Below, in pieces: positions 23,764 through 33,300 of a DNA stretch of 48,998 nucleotides. A program made the translations under genes and the position numbers. The notes under the pieces were generated by a model. The model saw only the letters and a list, made by a program, of their open reading frames with translations, ran no database searches and was not told where the DNA came from. This stretch comes from an uncultured Clostridia bacterium (GTDB lineage: Bacteria > Bacillota_A > Clostridia > TANB77 > CAG-508): assembly GCA_944390995.1 (NCBI GenBank), contig CALXSA010000003.1, positions 1 to 48,998 of the forward strand. The letters are read 5' to 3'. Numbering within the stretch: the first letter of the stretch is position 1; the number at the start of each line of letters is the position of its first letter.

Positions 23764-24840
23764 ATGAGTATTGAATCAGATTTAAGAAAAGATGGAATTA
23801 AAGTTATTGGCCCACTAGATACACTTAGTGTAAATACTATATCTAGAAATATTGCTGAAAAGATTTGCAAGGCTTTTCCTGAGCAGAACTTCATATTTCA
23901 AAATTTGTTTATTGCGCTTTCTCGTATACCTATGTATACTGCTGAAATACCAGATGGTTTTGCTGAGGCAACATACTTTTACAAGAATTCATCTATGTAT
24001 TTCAAGCAAGGGCTTAAGCTAGACCAATTAGAAAAGTTTGCAGTACATGAGTTTATACATTATTTGCAAGAAATTAAAGATAAAAAGGGTCGCTTACTTA
24101 GACTTGGTTTATGTGATTATGGCGAATTGAAAATATGTGGAATGGGCTTGAATGAGGGTGCCGTTCAGTTAATGGCTTCGAAAGTTATTGAAGCACCTGA
24201 GGAAATTGTGAAATATTATGGAATTTCACTTCCTACTAATAGTCCTTCATATTACCCATTACTATGTAATTTGGTAAATCAAATGGCTTATGTTACTGGT
24301 CCTCAAGCTTTGTACGACAGCACTTTTTATGGCTCTGATACGTTTAAAAAGCGCTTCACTGATTTGTGCGGACTTGATAACTTTTTGAAAATACAATCTA
24401 ATTTGGATAAAATTTTGGAGATTGAAGAAAAGGCAATTGTATTGAATAATAAGCTATTGCGTGATGATGTAGAGGGAATGAAAGCTCAACGTATCGCAAA
24501 AAAGGTTGAGCAATGCAAGGGCAAAATAACAAAATTATATTTTGAAACACAAAATTTGATTTATACTTCATATTTTAATATGCAATTTTCTAAAATTTCT
24601 ACAACAGCTGATATAGACGATTATAGAGTGAAATTGTATAACTATAAAAATTATATGGGCATATCTGAGAATTATTCTGACTTTAATGAGTTTTATATTA
24701 ATAAGATGATGGATTTGGATAATAAGTATGAAAATATAATGAACAATACAGATATAGCAGTAGTTAGCAATTCGGTAGTTGCTAAATTCTTTAGAAAAAT
24801 ACGTGCTGTTCTATCTGCAACAGTTGAGTTAAAGAAGTAA
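23764..24840 (+). CDS. Putative HExxH zinc metallopeptidase of unknown family
   Basis: This 358-residue protein has HEFIH at 95-99 and an Asn-Glu-Gly (N130, E131) 32 residues later. That is the spacing of a gluzincin-type zinc site (HExxH plus distant Glu). FAVHEFIHYLQ fits the metalloprotease helix pattern. There is no signal peptide or clear membrane segment, so it is probably cytoplasmic. The C-terminal half is helical and rich in Lys, Asn and Tyr. I do not recognise a named family, and peptidase activity is an inference. It is a single-gene unit with TATAAT at 23723 and an AAGGAG ribosome binding site. Confidence 0.65.
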   Translation: MSIESDLRKDGIKVIGPLDTLSVNTISRNIAEKICKAFPEQNFIFQNLFIALSRIPMYTAEIPDGFAEATYFYKNSSMYFKQGLKLDQLEKFAVHEFIHYLQEIKDKKGRLLRLGLCDYGELKICGMGLNEGAVQLMASKVIEAPEEIVKYYGISLPTNSPSYYPLLCNLVNQMAYVTGPQALYDSTFYGSDTFKKRFTDLCGLDNFLKIQSNLDKILEIEEKAIVLNNKLLRDDVEGMKAQRIAKKVEQCKGKITKLYFETQNLIYTSYFNMQFSKISTTADIDDYRVKLYNYKNYMGISENYSDFNEFYINKMMDLDNKYENIMNNTDIAVVSNSVVAKFFRKIRAVLSATVELKK

Positions 24841-24865
24841 ATTGTTAATAATATGTCGGTATGCT

Positions 24866-24905
24866 AAAAGCCAGACTTTAGAGTTACTCTAGTGTCTGGC
24901 TTTTG
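24866..24905. terminator. Terminator between convergent metallopeptidase and GltD-like genes
   Basis: AAAAGCCAGAC pairs with GT(G)TCTGGCTTTT, with TTTAGAG/CTCTAG extending the stem. It has Ts or As on both sides, so it can serve both genes. Confidence 0.85.
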
Positions 24906-24906
24906 A

Positions 24907-24930
24907 ATGTGTCCCTAAAACGAAATTTGG
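24907..24930. repeat. Remnant GGGGACAGGTCTC-family unit reaching into the GltD-like gene
   Basis: GTGTCCCTAAAACGAAATTT is the half unit seen in intact repeats. The minus-strand stop codon TAG and the last codons (Ser-Phe) of the GltD-like gene are read from it. Confidence 0.7.
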
Positions 24931-26171
24931 CTTATTGCTTTGGCTGCGTCTCTGCCTGCTCTAGCAGCCCAAGCGACTGTTCCTTTGTCTCCCGCTAAGT
25001 CTCCTCCTGCATAAACTTTTGGGTTAGAGGTTCTGCGGTTTTCGTCTGTTTTTATGTGTCCCCACTTATCTAATTCCAATCCTAATTTTTTTACTACTTC
25101 TTTTTCTGGGTTTGAGCCTAGTGCCATTACCACATAGTCCATGTCTATTTCATAATTGCTATTTTCTATGTTTACTGGTACTTCTCTTGCTTCTCCCTCT
25201 TTTTTTACAAGTTCGGTTTTTATACATTCTACTTTTTCTACCTTGTCTTTCCCAATTATTCTCACAATGTTATTTTGGAATAAGAATTCTATTCCTTCCG
25301 CTCTTGCTTCTGCTACTTCTTTTGGCTCGGCTGGCATTTGCTTTTCAGCTCTCCTGTAGATTACGCACACTTTCTCTGCTCCAAGTCTTTTTATTGTTCT
25401 TGCGCAGTCCATTGCTACATTTCCTCCGCCTATAACTGCAACTTTCTTTCCTGCATATGATGGGTGAATTCCTTTTTCTAGTAGGCTATTTCCACCGTAT
25501 ACGCCTTCTAATTCTTCTCCTTCTATATTCATTTCAGATGGTATATTTGCTCCGAAGCCTATAAAAACGGCATCGTATTTTTGCTCTAGTTCTTGTAATT
25601 CTATATTTTTTCCTAGCTCTTTGTTGTACTCTACCTCAATTCCTAAACTTAAAATTGCTTCTATGGTTTTATCTAAAATTTCCCTGTCTAGCCTAAATTC
25701 TGGTATTCCGTGTCTCAATATTCCACCAAGCTTGTCATATTTTTCAAATATAGTCACCTCTGCTCCACTTCTTGCTAAAAAGCTCGCACAAGTTAGCCCT
25801 GCTGGTCCTCCACCTACCACTGCAATTCTTTTTCCTTTTAATTCTTGTTTTTTTTCTATATTTTTATACCACTTGTTGTTCAAAGCCTCGTCAAATACAT
25901 ATGCCTCAATTTTTCCAATTTGCACTGGCTCTCCTTTTATTCCTCTTACGCAACTTCCCTGACATTGCTTTCCATGTGGGCAAATTCTTCCACAGATGCT
26001 TCCAAGCACAGTAGTTTCTAAGAGTATTTCATATGCCTTTTTTGTGTTTCCTTCCTTCACTTGCTTAATAAATGCTGGAATATCGTTATTGAGCGGACAC
26101 CCCTTTTGACTGCAAGGCTTTACAGGGCAGTTTAAACAGTATTCTGTGTATTTCTGTATTTCTTCGTTCAT
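24915..26171 (-). CDS. GltD-like NAD(P)H-dependent FAD oxidoreductase
   Basis: This 418-residue protein resembles the glutamate synthase small subunit. It has an N-terminal Fe-S domain with CLNCPVKPCSQKGCPL and CGRICPHGKQCQGSC, a FAD-binding VVGGGPAGLTCA (about 118-129), and a NAD(P)H-binding VIGGGNVAMDCARTIKRLGA with CVIYRRAEKQMPAEP. It ends with the FAD GGDLAGDKGTVAWA motif. No large glutamate synthase subunit is adjacent, so it may instead serve as an NfnB/SudA-like electron-transfer subunit. Its last codons and TAG come from a repeat remnant, so the C-terminus may be altered. Confidence 0.88.
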   Translation of the reverse strand: MNEEIQKYTEYCLNCPVKPCSQKGCPLNNDIPAFIKQVKEGNTKKAYEILLETTVLGSICGRICPHGKQCQGSCVRGIKGEPVQIGKIEAYVFDEALNNKWYKNIEKKQELKGKRIAVVGGGPAGLTCASFLARSGAEVTIFEKYDKLGGILRHGIPEFRLDREILDKTIEAILSLGIEVEYNKELGKNIELQELEQKYDAVFIGFGANIPSEMNIEGEELEGVYGGNSLLEKGIHPSYAGKKVAVIGGGNVAMDCARTIKRLGAEKVCVIYRRAEKQMPAEPKEVAEARAEGIEFLFQNNIVRIIGKDKVEKVECIKTELVKKEGEAREVPVNIENSNYEIDMDYVVMALGSNPEKEVVKKLGLELDKWGHIKTDENRRTSNPKVYAGGDLAGDKGTVAWAARAGRDAAKAISQISF

Positions 26172-26203
26172 TTTCTATCCTTCCTTTATCGTTTTTTTAT
26201 TAT

Positions 26204-26327
26204 GGTTGACCAAGAATTAAATTTTGGCAAGGAAAACGAGTTTGAAATATATGAGGTGTACTTTGTGTACATTGAATATATTTCAAATGAAGTTTGACAC
26301 CGCCAAAATTGTAATACTTGGTCAACC
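26204..26327 (+). repeat. Intergenic palindromic element 3 (type C), overlapping the Nudix stop codon
   Basis: GGTTGACCAAG (26204) pairs exactly with CTTGGTCAACC (ending 26327), then ATTA/TAAT and AATTTTGGC/GCCAAAATT. Inside, GTTTGAAATATAT pairs with ATATATTTCAAA around GTGTAC-TTT-GTGTAC. The arm contains the Nudix TGA (26322-26324). The core matches the element at 10321; the outermost 8-11 bases do not. Confidence 0.88.
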
Positions 26328-26891
26328 CTTTGCTTCGTACATGAAATAATGTAATAAAGCCACAGTCTCACTAGAAGTTATTATCTCATTATTGTCTAGC
26401 ATTAATTTTGCTTCCTCCATTGGAACTTTTACTACTTCAATGTCCTCTGTTTCATCTAAATGCCTATGAGTTTTCACTAAGTCCTTCGCTAGAAATATTA
26501 TAGTTTTCTCGTTTGAATACCCTATCGCCGGATAAACTTCTCTCATTTTCTTAATGCTTTGCGCTCTGTAGCCTGTCTCCTCCTCAAGCTCACGTATTGC
26601 ACCTTCTTCCGGTGTTTCTCCTTCTTCAATCATTCCTGCTGGAAATGCTAGCACAGTTTTGCCTATTGGAGTACGTGGCTCTCTTATCATAAGTAGTGAG
26701 CCATCTTCCATTATTGGCATTATGATTGCTGCATGTCCTGCTAAAACGTGCTCTCTGTATAGTATTTCGTCTGTTCTTGGGTTTTTAAAATGTAGTTCTT
26801 GTACTACTATTCTTTTTCCTTTGTATGCTGTTTTTTTGTCCAATAGTTTATAGTCAATTGTTGTAAAGTATTTGTTGCTTATTTGGCTCAT
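26322..26891 (-). CDS. Nudix hydrolase, ADP-ribose pyrophosphatase-like
   Basis: This 189-residue protein has the Nudix box at 86-108 (G86, E92, R100-E101, E104-E105, G107), preceded by RTPIGKTVLAFPAG. The overall layout, with an N-terminal beta domain (YKGKRIVVQELHFKNP) and VKVPMEEAKLML near the end, is that of bacterial ADP-ribose pyrophosphatases. It would cleave ADP-ribose to AMP and ribose-5-phosphate. The AAAAGGAGG ribosome binding site is strong. It lies between palindromic elements on both sides. Confidence 0.92.
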   Translation of the reverse strand: MSQISNKYFTTIDYKLLDKKTAYKGKRIVVQELHFKNPRTDEILYREHVLAGHAAIIMPIMEDGSLLMIREPRTPIGKTVLAFPAGMIEEGETPEEGAIRELEEETGYRAQSIKKMREVYPAIGYSNEKTIIFLAKDLVKTHRHLDETEDIEVVKVPMEEAKLMLDNNEIITSSETVALLHYFMYEAKG

Positions 26892-26911
26892 TTTCTTTCC
26901 TCCTTTTTGCT

Positions 26912-27246
26912 GTTTGAAAGATAATTGTTTTTGGCGTTGTTAAACGTTGCAGGATAATGGTTTTATATAAAATGCACATTCTGAAGTAAGGTATATGTAT
27001 ATTTATTCGAATTTTTCGTACCTTACCGTTCGAAACCATCTAAGCACAAATTTAATGAAAATATTTTTATTGAAGTGGCTAACGCCACGAAGGAATATTT
27101 CCATTAAATTGTGCTAGGTTTCTCGAATTCGCACTCGCCTTTGGCAAGGCTCGTTTGGTCGCTACGCGGTACTTCAAAATATCTCAAAATATACATATAC
27201 CTTACTTTTGAGTGCGAGGGTATCTTAAAACCATTATCTTTCAAAC
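26912..27246. repeat. Intergenic palindromic element 4 (nested A and B types), overlapping the uracil-DNA glycosylase stop codon
   Basis: The outer arms GTTTGAAAGATAAT (26912-26925) and the exact complement (27233-27246) span the whole gene-free interval. Inside the left arm is a type A end (TTGTTTTTGGCGTTGTTAAAC). A different palindrome (type B) then begins: GGATAATGGTTTTA pairs with TAAAACCATTATC, AAGGTATATGTATAT with ATATACATATACCTT, and AGCACAAATTTAATG with CATTAAATTGTGCT. The glycosylase TGA (27241-27243) lies in the right arm. No coding content. Confidence 0.85.
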
Positions 27247-27801
27247 AACCATCTCTCTGTATTTTCTTACAACCTCTTTAAGGTCTCTCCAAAATTCAAT
27301 TTTCTTGTTCTCATCTCTTAATAGTGCTGCTGGGTGCCATGTTGGCATATACAATATGCCTTTTTTCTCAATCCATTTTCCTCTTGAGGCTGTTATACCA
27401 TAGTCTTTTCCGCAAATGTTCTTGAGTGCAGTACTTCCAAGTAGCACAATTATTTTAGGTTTCACCAATATAACTTGATTTCTTAAATAATTCAGACACG
27501 CTTCTGCCTCGTCATTTTCTGGAACTCTGTTGCCTGGTGGCCTGCATTTTACTATATTGGCAATATATACACTGTCTCTATCAATGCCAATTCCCTCAAA
27601 AGCTTTGTTCATAAGTTGCCCAGCTCTCCCCACAAACGGAATGCCCTGCCTATCCTCGTCTGCTCCCGGTCCTTCTCCAATTAACATTATATCTGCATTT
27701 TTATTTCCTGTTCCAAAAACTATATTGGTCCTATTTTCACACAATTTACATTTTTTGCAATTTTCTATTAATTCTTCTAGTTCTTCCCAATTTTGGTACA
27801 A
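27241..27801 (-). CDS. Uracil-DNA glycosylase, family 4 (Fe-S type)
   Basis: This 186-residue protein has the family 4 Fe-S cysteines C15 and C18 in ENCKKCKLCENR, plus C87- and C103-type partners further on. Motif A is GEGPGADED (42-50) and motif C is HPAALLR (156-162). It excises uracil from DNA. The only in-frame start is TTG at 27801, 13 nt after AAAGGA. An ATG at 27814 has the wrong frame by one base in a run of six As. Removing one A would give MKNKLYQNWEEL, a more normal N-terminus. The start is therefore uncertain. It follows the LD-carboxypeptidase gene by 27 bases. Confidence 0.9.
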   Translation of the reverse strand: MYQNWEELEELIENCKKCKLCENRTNIVFGTGNKNADIMLIGEGPGADEDRQGIPFVGRAGQLMNKAFEGIGIDRDSVYIANIVKCRPPGNRVPENDEAEACLNYLRNQVILVKPKIIVLLGSTALKNICGKDYGITASRGKWIEKKGILYMPTWHPAALLRDENKKIEFWRDLKEVVRKYREMVV

Positions 27802-27828
27802 TTTGTTTTTTCATTCCTTTCTTATTCT

Positions 27829-28737
27829 CTATTCCATGAAATTCTCCGTCAACCAAATCCCAACCCCATCTTTCGTATCAATTCTAGCTTTTCCGCCCAC
27901 AGGAATTACTGTTTTTTTCTCTGTATGTCCAAAGTTGTTTGACTTAATTATAGGAAAATTATACTTATCGTCCAATACATCTAGCAGTATTCTTTCTAGC
28001 GCAACGCTTCCATCATAATTTCCGACCCATATTCCTTTTATCTTGTCAAACACCCCATTTTGCTTCATATAATATAAATAGTTGGATACAAGCTCTGGTG
28101 GAGTTTCTAGGCAAAATTCCTCTATGAATAATATTTTGTCGGTGTAGTCAATGCTATATTTACCACATGTCATTTCACTTGTTAGGCTTAGGTTTCCGCC
28201 TACTAAAATGCCTTCTGCCTCTCCTTCTTTTATTGTAATGTACTCGTCATCTTCTTGGCCTAGTGTCATGTCTCCTTTAACAAACCTTTTTATCACTTCT
28301 TCATATGCATATGGTGTTGCCCATGAAGTCAAAGCTTTAAAAGTTGGTCCATTAAATGTAATCACTCCTGTTCTAGAATATATTGCATTTTCTAAAGAAG
28401 TGCTATCACTAAAACCGCAAAGCGGCTTTGGGTTTCTTTTTATTAATTCGTAGTCTAGATACTCAAACACGCTGTTTGAGTTAAACCCGCCACTAACGCA
28501 AAAAATAAGCTTTACCTCATTATCTGCAAACATCTCGTTTATATCTTCTGCCTTTTCCATTGGAGTTGCACAATACCCCAACGTTTTTTTAAAAGCATTT
28601 TTTGCAAACTTCACTTTAAAGCCAGTGCTTTCCATTAAAAGCACTGAATTATTTATTGCTTCTAAATCGTCCTCCTCTATTTTGGAAGATGGAGCAATTA
28701 CTCCTATTGTGTCACCTTTTTTTATTTTTTGAAACAT
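27829..28737 (-). CDS. LD-carboxypeptidase (peptidase family S66)
   Basis: This 302-residue protein starts KKGDTIGVIAPSS, the S66 N-terminus, and contains the nucleophile serine in GFSDSTSL, the GGNLSLTSEM segment, and the Glu/His region FGHTEKKTVIPVGG. Family members cleave the LD bond of murein tetrapeptides in peptidoglycan recycling, or act on microcin-like peptides. No signal peptide is seen, so it acts in the cytoplasm. GAGAGAGGA precedes the ATG. It is followed within 27 bases by the uracil-DNA glycosylase gene. Confidence 0.92.
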   Translation of the reverse strand: MFQKIKKGDTIGVIAPSSKIEEDDLEAINNSVLLMESTGFKVKFAKNAFKKTLGYCATPMEKAEDINEMFADNEVKLIFCVSGGFNSNSVFEYLDYELIKRNPKPLCGFSDSTSLENAIYSRTGVITFNGPTFKALTSWATPYAYEEVIKRFVKGDMTLGQEDDEYITIKEGEAEGILVGGNLSLTSEMTCGKYSIDYTDKILFIEEFCLETPPELVSNYLYYMKQNGVFDKIKGIWVGNYDGSVALERILLDVLDDKYNFPIIKSNNFGHTEKKTVIPVGGKARIDTKDGVGIWLTENFME

Positions 28738-28783
28738 TTCTTATTCCTCTCTCTTTTTACGTTAATATAATGTATGCTATATA

Positions 28784-29062
28784 TTAACAATAAAATTTAA
28801 CATCTTCTACACCATAAAAATTTTTCCACTCAGAAATAATGTAAAAATAATTATACTGTATGGCTTTGAATAATTTGTTTAAATCGTGTTTTGGAATTTT
28901 ACTACTATTCTTTTCTAAAATGCAATCTCCACCTTTGGTAAGCCATACCTTAGTTGCATTTGCAGTAGGACTCCCTTTACATATATGAACATGTATAGGT
29001 TCATAATTTTCATTCGCCCAAAAGAATATTGTATATCCTAAATAATTAAAAAGGTTAGGCAC
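28784..29062 (-). CDS. DUF4160 family protein
   Basis: The start is GTG at 29062, 9 nt after a GGGGG ribosome binding site, giving 92 residues. The longer frame from 29116 lies inside the upstream gene. GYTIFFWANENYEPIHVHIC and WLTKGGDCILEKNSSKIPKH, then KAIQYNYFYIISEWKNFYG, match DUF4160. The family is often paired with a small second protein and has been suggested to be toxin-antitoxin-like; its activity is unknown. It overlaps the upstream partner by 8 bases (GTGCCTAA), so the two are translationally coupled. Confidence 0.82.
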   Translation of the reverse strand: MPNLFNYLGYTIFFWANENYEPIHVHICKGSPTANATKVWLTKGGDCILEKNSSKIPKHDLNKLFKAIQYNYFYIISEWKNFYGVEDVKFYC

Positions 29063-29330
29063 TTTGTATTCCCCCTTTTCTAGCAACATCAAAGAAATAT
29101 CCTGCTCCTCTTTCAACTACGGTTTTAAATATTGCAATCTCCTCATCTGTATAATGACCATCTTTTTTTACTATATTATAACTTGGTAATTCAAATATTA
29201 CAGTATCAAACCCATACTCTTTCGGCCTTTCAAAACAAACAATAAGGTATTCGTCTCCATTTTCTTTTTTACGAATATCCGAAGAAACTACCAATGTTCC
29301 ATCCGCATAAGTAACAAATTCATGCATCAT
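29055..29330 (-). CDS. Small partner protein of the DUF4160 gene
   Basis: This 91-residue protein starts MMHEFVTYADGTLVVSSDIR and has CFERPKEYGFDTVIFELPSY and a C-terminal VVERGAGYFFDVARKGGIQ. It is acidic, with no HTH or membrane segment that I can recognise. It is the first gene of a two-gene unit with DUF4160 and has an AAGGAG ribosome binding site. On position it would be the antitoxin-like member, but there is no direct evidence. TATACT with an extended TGA about 30 bases upstream is a possible promoter. Confidence 0.7.
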   Translation of the reverse strand: MMHEFVTYADGTLVVSSDIRKKENGDEYLIVCFERPKEYGFDTVIFELPSYNIVKKDGHYTDEEIAIFKTVVERGAGYFFDVARKGGIQSA

Positions 29331-29404
29331 TTCAAATCACTCTCCTTATTATCACACAATTAGTATATCACAAAGTTTAGAAAATTACTATATTTTTTTC
29401 ACAT

Positions 29405-30196
29405 CTACACTAGCCCAATAAAAGCGCCGTTCCTTCCAGAAGCTTCCTTATCTACTCTGTAAGAATGAAATTCGTTTGAATTGCAAACAGTACAAATTCC
29501 ACAATCTATAATATTCTGTTCCTGCAAACCTGCTTCTCTCATCATCAACCTGTTAATTAAAGTCGTATCAATATTGTATTTTTGCACTCCGTCTATTTTT
29601 CTTCCAGTTTCTATTATTTCGCTAATCTCTTTCAAGTGCCTAAACTCTTTTTTGAATAATTCCATTACATCTTGCTCTACTTCAAAATGGCATTTTCTTA
29701 TACAAGGCGAGATACAGCAGATAATATCACTTGGGTCGCAATCATACTTCTGTACCATTTTTTCTACAGCCTTTTTTCCAATCTGTTTTAATGTTCCTCT
29801 CCAACCGGAATGCACGTCTGCCACTACTTTTTTATTGTTGTCGTAGAAAAGTAGTGAAGTACAGTCAGCCGAAGTTGTGCATAAGAGTATCCCGTTTTTG
29901 TTAGTTATGACACCGTCTACTTCGTCAAAAGTCTCGTCAGCGTCATTCACAATTTCCACTCTGTCAGTGTGTGTTTGATGTGGCTTTACAATGTTTTTGC
30001 ACTCTATTCCTAAAACCTCCGCCACCTTTTTATAGCTTTGATTCAAAGGGTTTGGCACTTGCTCTCTTGCCTGAACATTCACATTATTTGTCCTTAATGT
30101 GTAGCAATGTTTTACATTTGGGAACTCAAGCAATCTCTTAAACTGCAACACTTCCGTGCCATCTTCTCCCTTTGTTATTATTACATTATCATTCAT
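29405..30196 (-). CDS. pgeF: Peptidoglycan editing factor PgeF / YfiH-type laccase-domain protein
   Basis: This 263-residue protein carries the zinc-binding and active-site motifs of the YfiH family: KPHQTHTDRVEIV, the catalytic Cys in TTSADCTSLLFYD, and VADVHSGWRGTLKQIGKK. It ends with CTVCNSNEFHSYR and GRNGAFIGLV. YfiH/PgeF removes wrongly built UDP-MurNAc-L-Ser and related precursors, and family members also hydrolyse or phosphorolyse adenosine. GGAGATGAG precedes the ATG. Between it and addB lies a palindromic element. Confidence 0.92.
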   Translation of the reverse strand: MNDNVIITKGEDGTEVLQFKRLLEFPNVKHCYTLRTNNVNVQAREQVPNPLNQSYKKVAEVLGIECKNIVKPHQTHTDRVEIVNDADETFDEVDGVITNKNGILLCTTSADCTSLLFYDNNKKVVADVHSGWRGTLKQIGKKAVEKMVQKYDCDPSDIICCISPCIRKCHFEVEQDVMELFKKEFRHLKEISEIIETGRKIDGVQKYNIDTTLINRLMMREAGLQEQNIIDCGICTVCNSNEFHSYRVDKEASGRNGAFIGLV

Positions 30197-30244
30197 CTTT
30201 TCTCATCTCCATTTTTAGAAGTTTTGTATTACCATACATTTAAA

Positions 30245-30349
30245 CTTTTTGGCTAAGCACACAAAGTTACAGGATAATGGTTTTAACATTTCTACATACT
30301 CTAAGCAAGGTATATGTTTTTATAAAAACTATTATTCTGCAATTTGTAA
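30245..30349. repeat. Intergenic palindromic element 6 (degenerate, A end plus B type), abutting the addB stop codon
   Basis: CTTTTTGGCTAAGCACACAA is a type A left end. It is followed by GTTACAGGATAATGGTTTTA, which matches the start of the B palindrome at 26950. The far side (AAAACTATTATTCTGCAA) is its imperfect complement, and AAGGTATATGT is shared too. It reaches the addB TAA at 30350. It is more decayed than the others. Confidence 0.7.
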
Positions 30350-33300
30350 TTATTTGCCAATCTCCTCCAAAATCTGCTCCTTACCCTCATCCCCAACAAA
30401 CCTAAACTCTTTCTTGCAAATGCCAGTATTGAAATTGCAAATTGACTTATACTTGCAGTACTCGCACGGCGTTTTGCCTTGCTTTAGCTTGTAATACGGC
30501 TTTACACTAATGTCGCCAGTAAGTATCTCATTTGAAATCTGCTTAATTATTTTATTGGTATATTTCTGCAAATTTTCAAACTGCTGTCTTGTAATCGTGC
30601 TTGCTCTGTTGGCTAGGTTTCCGTCTTTATTTATATATGCAGGTACAATGTTGGAGTTGCCTGTTTCTAATGTTTTGTCCATTTTTTTGACTATGTCTAT
30701 ATCTGCTAATATTAGCCCCTTCATCTTAAACTGTTTTCGAATTTCATCTTCTATTTTTTGTTCATCTAACTGCTTTACCGCTTTTACGCTAGGGTCTATT
30801 AGGTTAAAGTAGAATGCTCCTGCCGGTATTAAATCTTCTATGCTACAAACCGCATCCAAGTATGTGAGCAGCTGTATTTGTAGGCCTGCAACAACTTCAT
30901 TTAAATTAATATCTTTCGCAGACGATTTATAGTCTATTATTCTTATGTAGTTGCCTTCTGGAGTCTTCGCAATGTCTATTCTGTCTATTTTCCCTGTCAC
31001 TTCAACTTTTTTTCCATTATCTAGGCTAATTTGTATTGCTGGGTATTCCTTGCCATTTTTGAATTCCATCTCATGCCCCATAACTTCAAAGTCGCTATAT
31101 TTCAAGCTGTCTATAATATATTTCATTGACTTTTTAATAACTTTTCTAAGTCTATTTGCAAGTACTATGTATTTTGGTATGCTAGTGAAAATATAGTTTT
31201 TCTTTAGAGCCAGCTTTTCATTAATTATTTCGTCTACAATTTTGTCTATGTCTTCCTGCTCTAAACCTTTTACTTTAATAGCTCTTTCTTGCAATTTGTC
31301 GAAGAAACTGTCTATCACATCATGCATGAAGCTGCCCGTGTCTAGTGCTTGGACTTTGAACTCCTGCCTTTCTGATAGATTTAGCCCATATTTTAAATAA
31401 TATGAAAAAGGGCATGACCTATATTGCTCTAGCCTAGATACGCTAGTTTTCAGTGTATCTCCATATAGTTTCTGAATGTTTTCAGTGTCTATTTTTTCCG
31501 TCTCTATATTGTAATTCAGTGCTTTAAGGCTGTTTTTCAACTTGTCTTTCCATTCCTCGATATTAGCATAATAGTTGTAAATTGCAAACCATTCTTCTTC
31601 AATTTCTTCTCCATCTCTGAACTCGCTAAGCTTCTGCAAAAGCTCCTCAAATGTGCTCATCTGAGTTATTACCTCACTTTGCGTTTTTACAACATCGCTT
31701 CTTTCCTCTAGTTTTGGAAATATTTTTTTCACTCTATTTACTAAAATAGACGGTCTTAGTGATTTGCCCTCTAGGTCTGATGATGAATATGATAAGTATA
31801 TTTTTTCTTCTGCTGTCGAAAATGCCTTGTATATGTTGAAATTGTCATCATACAATTTCTCCAAAGTACCTTTTGCAAGTTCTGCACCTTTTTGTTTTAG
31901 CAATTCTCTGTCTTGGTCATTGAAAAAGCCCTCGTTCTTATTCACATTTGGAAACATGCCATCATTTAAACCTATTATAAATACAGCTTTTACCTTGTGG
32001 CTTCTAGACCTATCCACATCTCCCACAGTCACTTCGTCCTGCGTGCCCGGTATTTTTCCTAGTCCAGAATTGCCCAAGCCAATTTTCAAAATTTCCGCAT
32101 ACTTTTCAAATGTTACCTTCTCGTCGCCCAAAACCGAAACAATATCGTCTAATACCTCTATTATTATTTTATAGCTAGTCTCATATTCCTTTGCTTTTTC
32201 AATTTCGCCTATATCCTCTAGCTCTACTATTTTTTCTTCTATTTTTGTGTTTATGTTATTTTCCATTAAAAATTCATATAGCCTTTTAGTTATGCTTTCT
32301 ATGCTCTTGTGCCTTGCTAAGTCGTTTTTGAAATCTAATAATGGCTTAATTATTTTCTCTCTAATATGTAAAATTTTCTCCTGTTCTTCCTCTGTTTCCT
32401 CGTAAAATACCCAATCGCCATTATACCATTTCGAGCCTTTTATTCCCCATCTAAGCACATAATTTTCAAGCTTCCATATATCAAACTCGTCCACATCGTC
32501 TATAAGGTCTGTTTTTATATACTCAAGCACGCTGTTTGCAGACCAGTTTTTCGAGAAAATATTAATAAGAGATAAAATATATTGCACTAAAACATTTTGG
32601 CTTAGGTCCTTTTTCTCGTCAATAAATACAGGTATGTTGTACTTTGCAAATATCACTTTGCAAAGGTTAGAATACCCCTCTAAATCTTTTGTGATTACTG
32701 ATATATCTTTGTATCTGTAGTTTTTGTCTCTTACTAATTTAACTATTTCTTTCGCAAGTTCTTCTATTTCTGAATACTGGTTTTTCGCCAAAAATAGCGC
32801 TATATTTTCTATTTCACCAGTATATTTTTTGTATGGGAATGCATAAATATTCTGTTCCAAATGACTTAATTCTCCATTTTTAAATCTGTGTTCCGCTTCC
32901 AGCAATACACTATTTTCAATTTGCACGCCCTCGTTTTTCGCCAAGTTAAACAATCTATCTAAAGTTTGTTTGTTTGAATAGAAAATATCTGTATCTTTAT
33001 TTTCGCTTAAAGCTGTATCGTTAGTGCAAACTGTAATATTTACCTCTTTTGTTACTCTAAGAAGCTTTTTAATAATTTCATACTCCTGCATTGTAAAGCC
33101 AACAAACTCATCAATGTATATTGTTGCGTTCTCGAAATCGTGCACTAGCTCTAACCTCTCTGCAAGTAGGGTTAAGTTGTCGTTCTCATCTATGTACCTA
33201 CTTGATATTTCCTCTGCATATTTTTCATACACGTTAAACATATCATTCAATTTGCTTTTTAAATATTTATCCTCTGTACTCTCCATTACATTTTTTAAGT

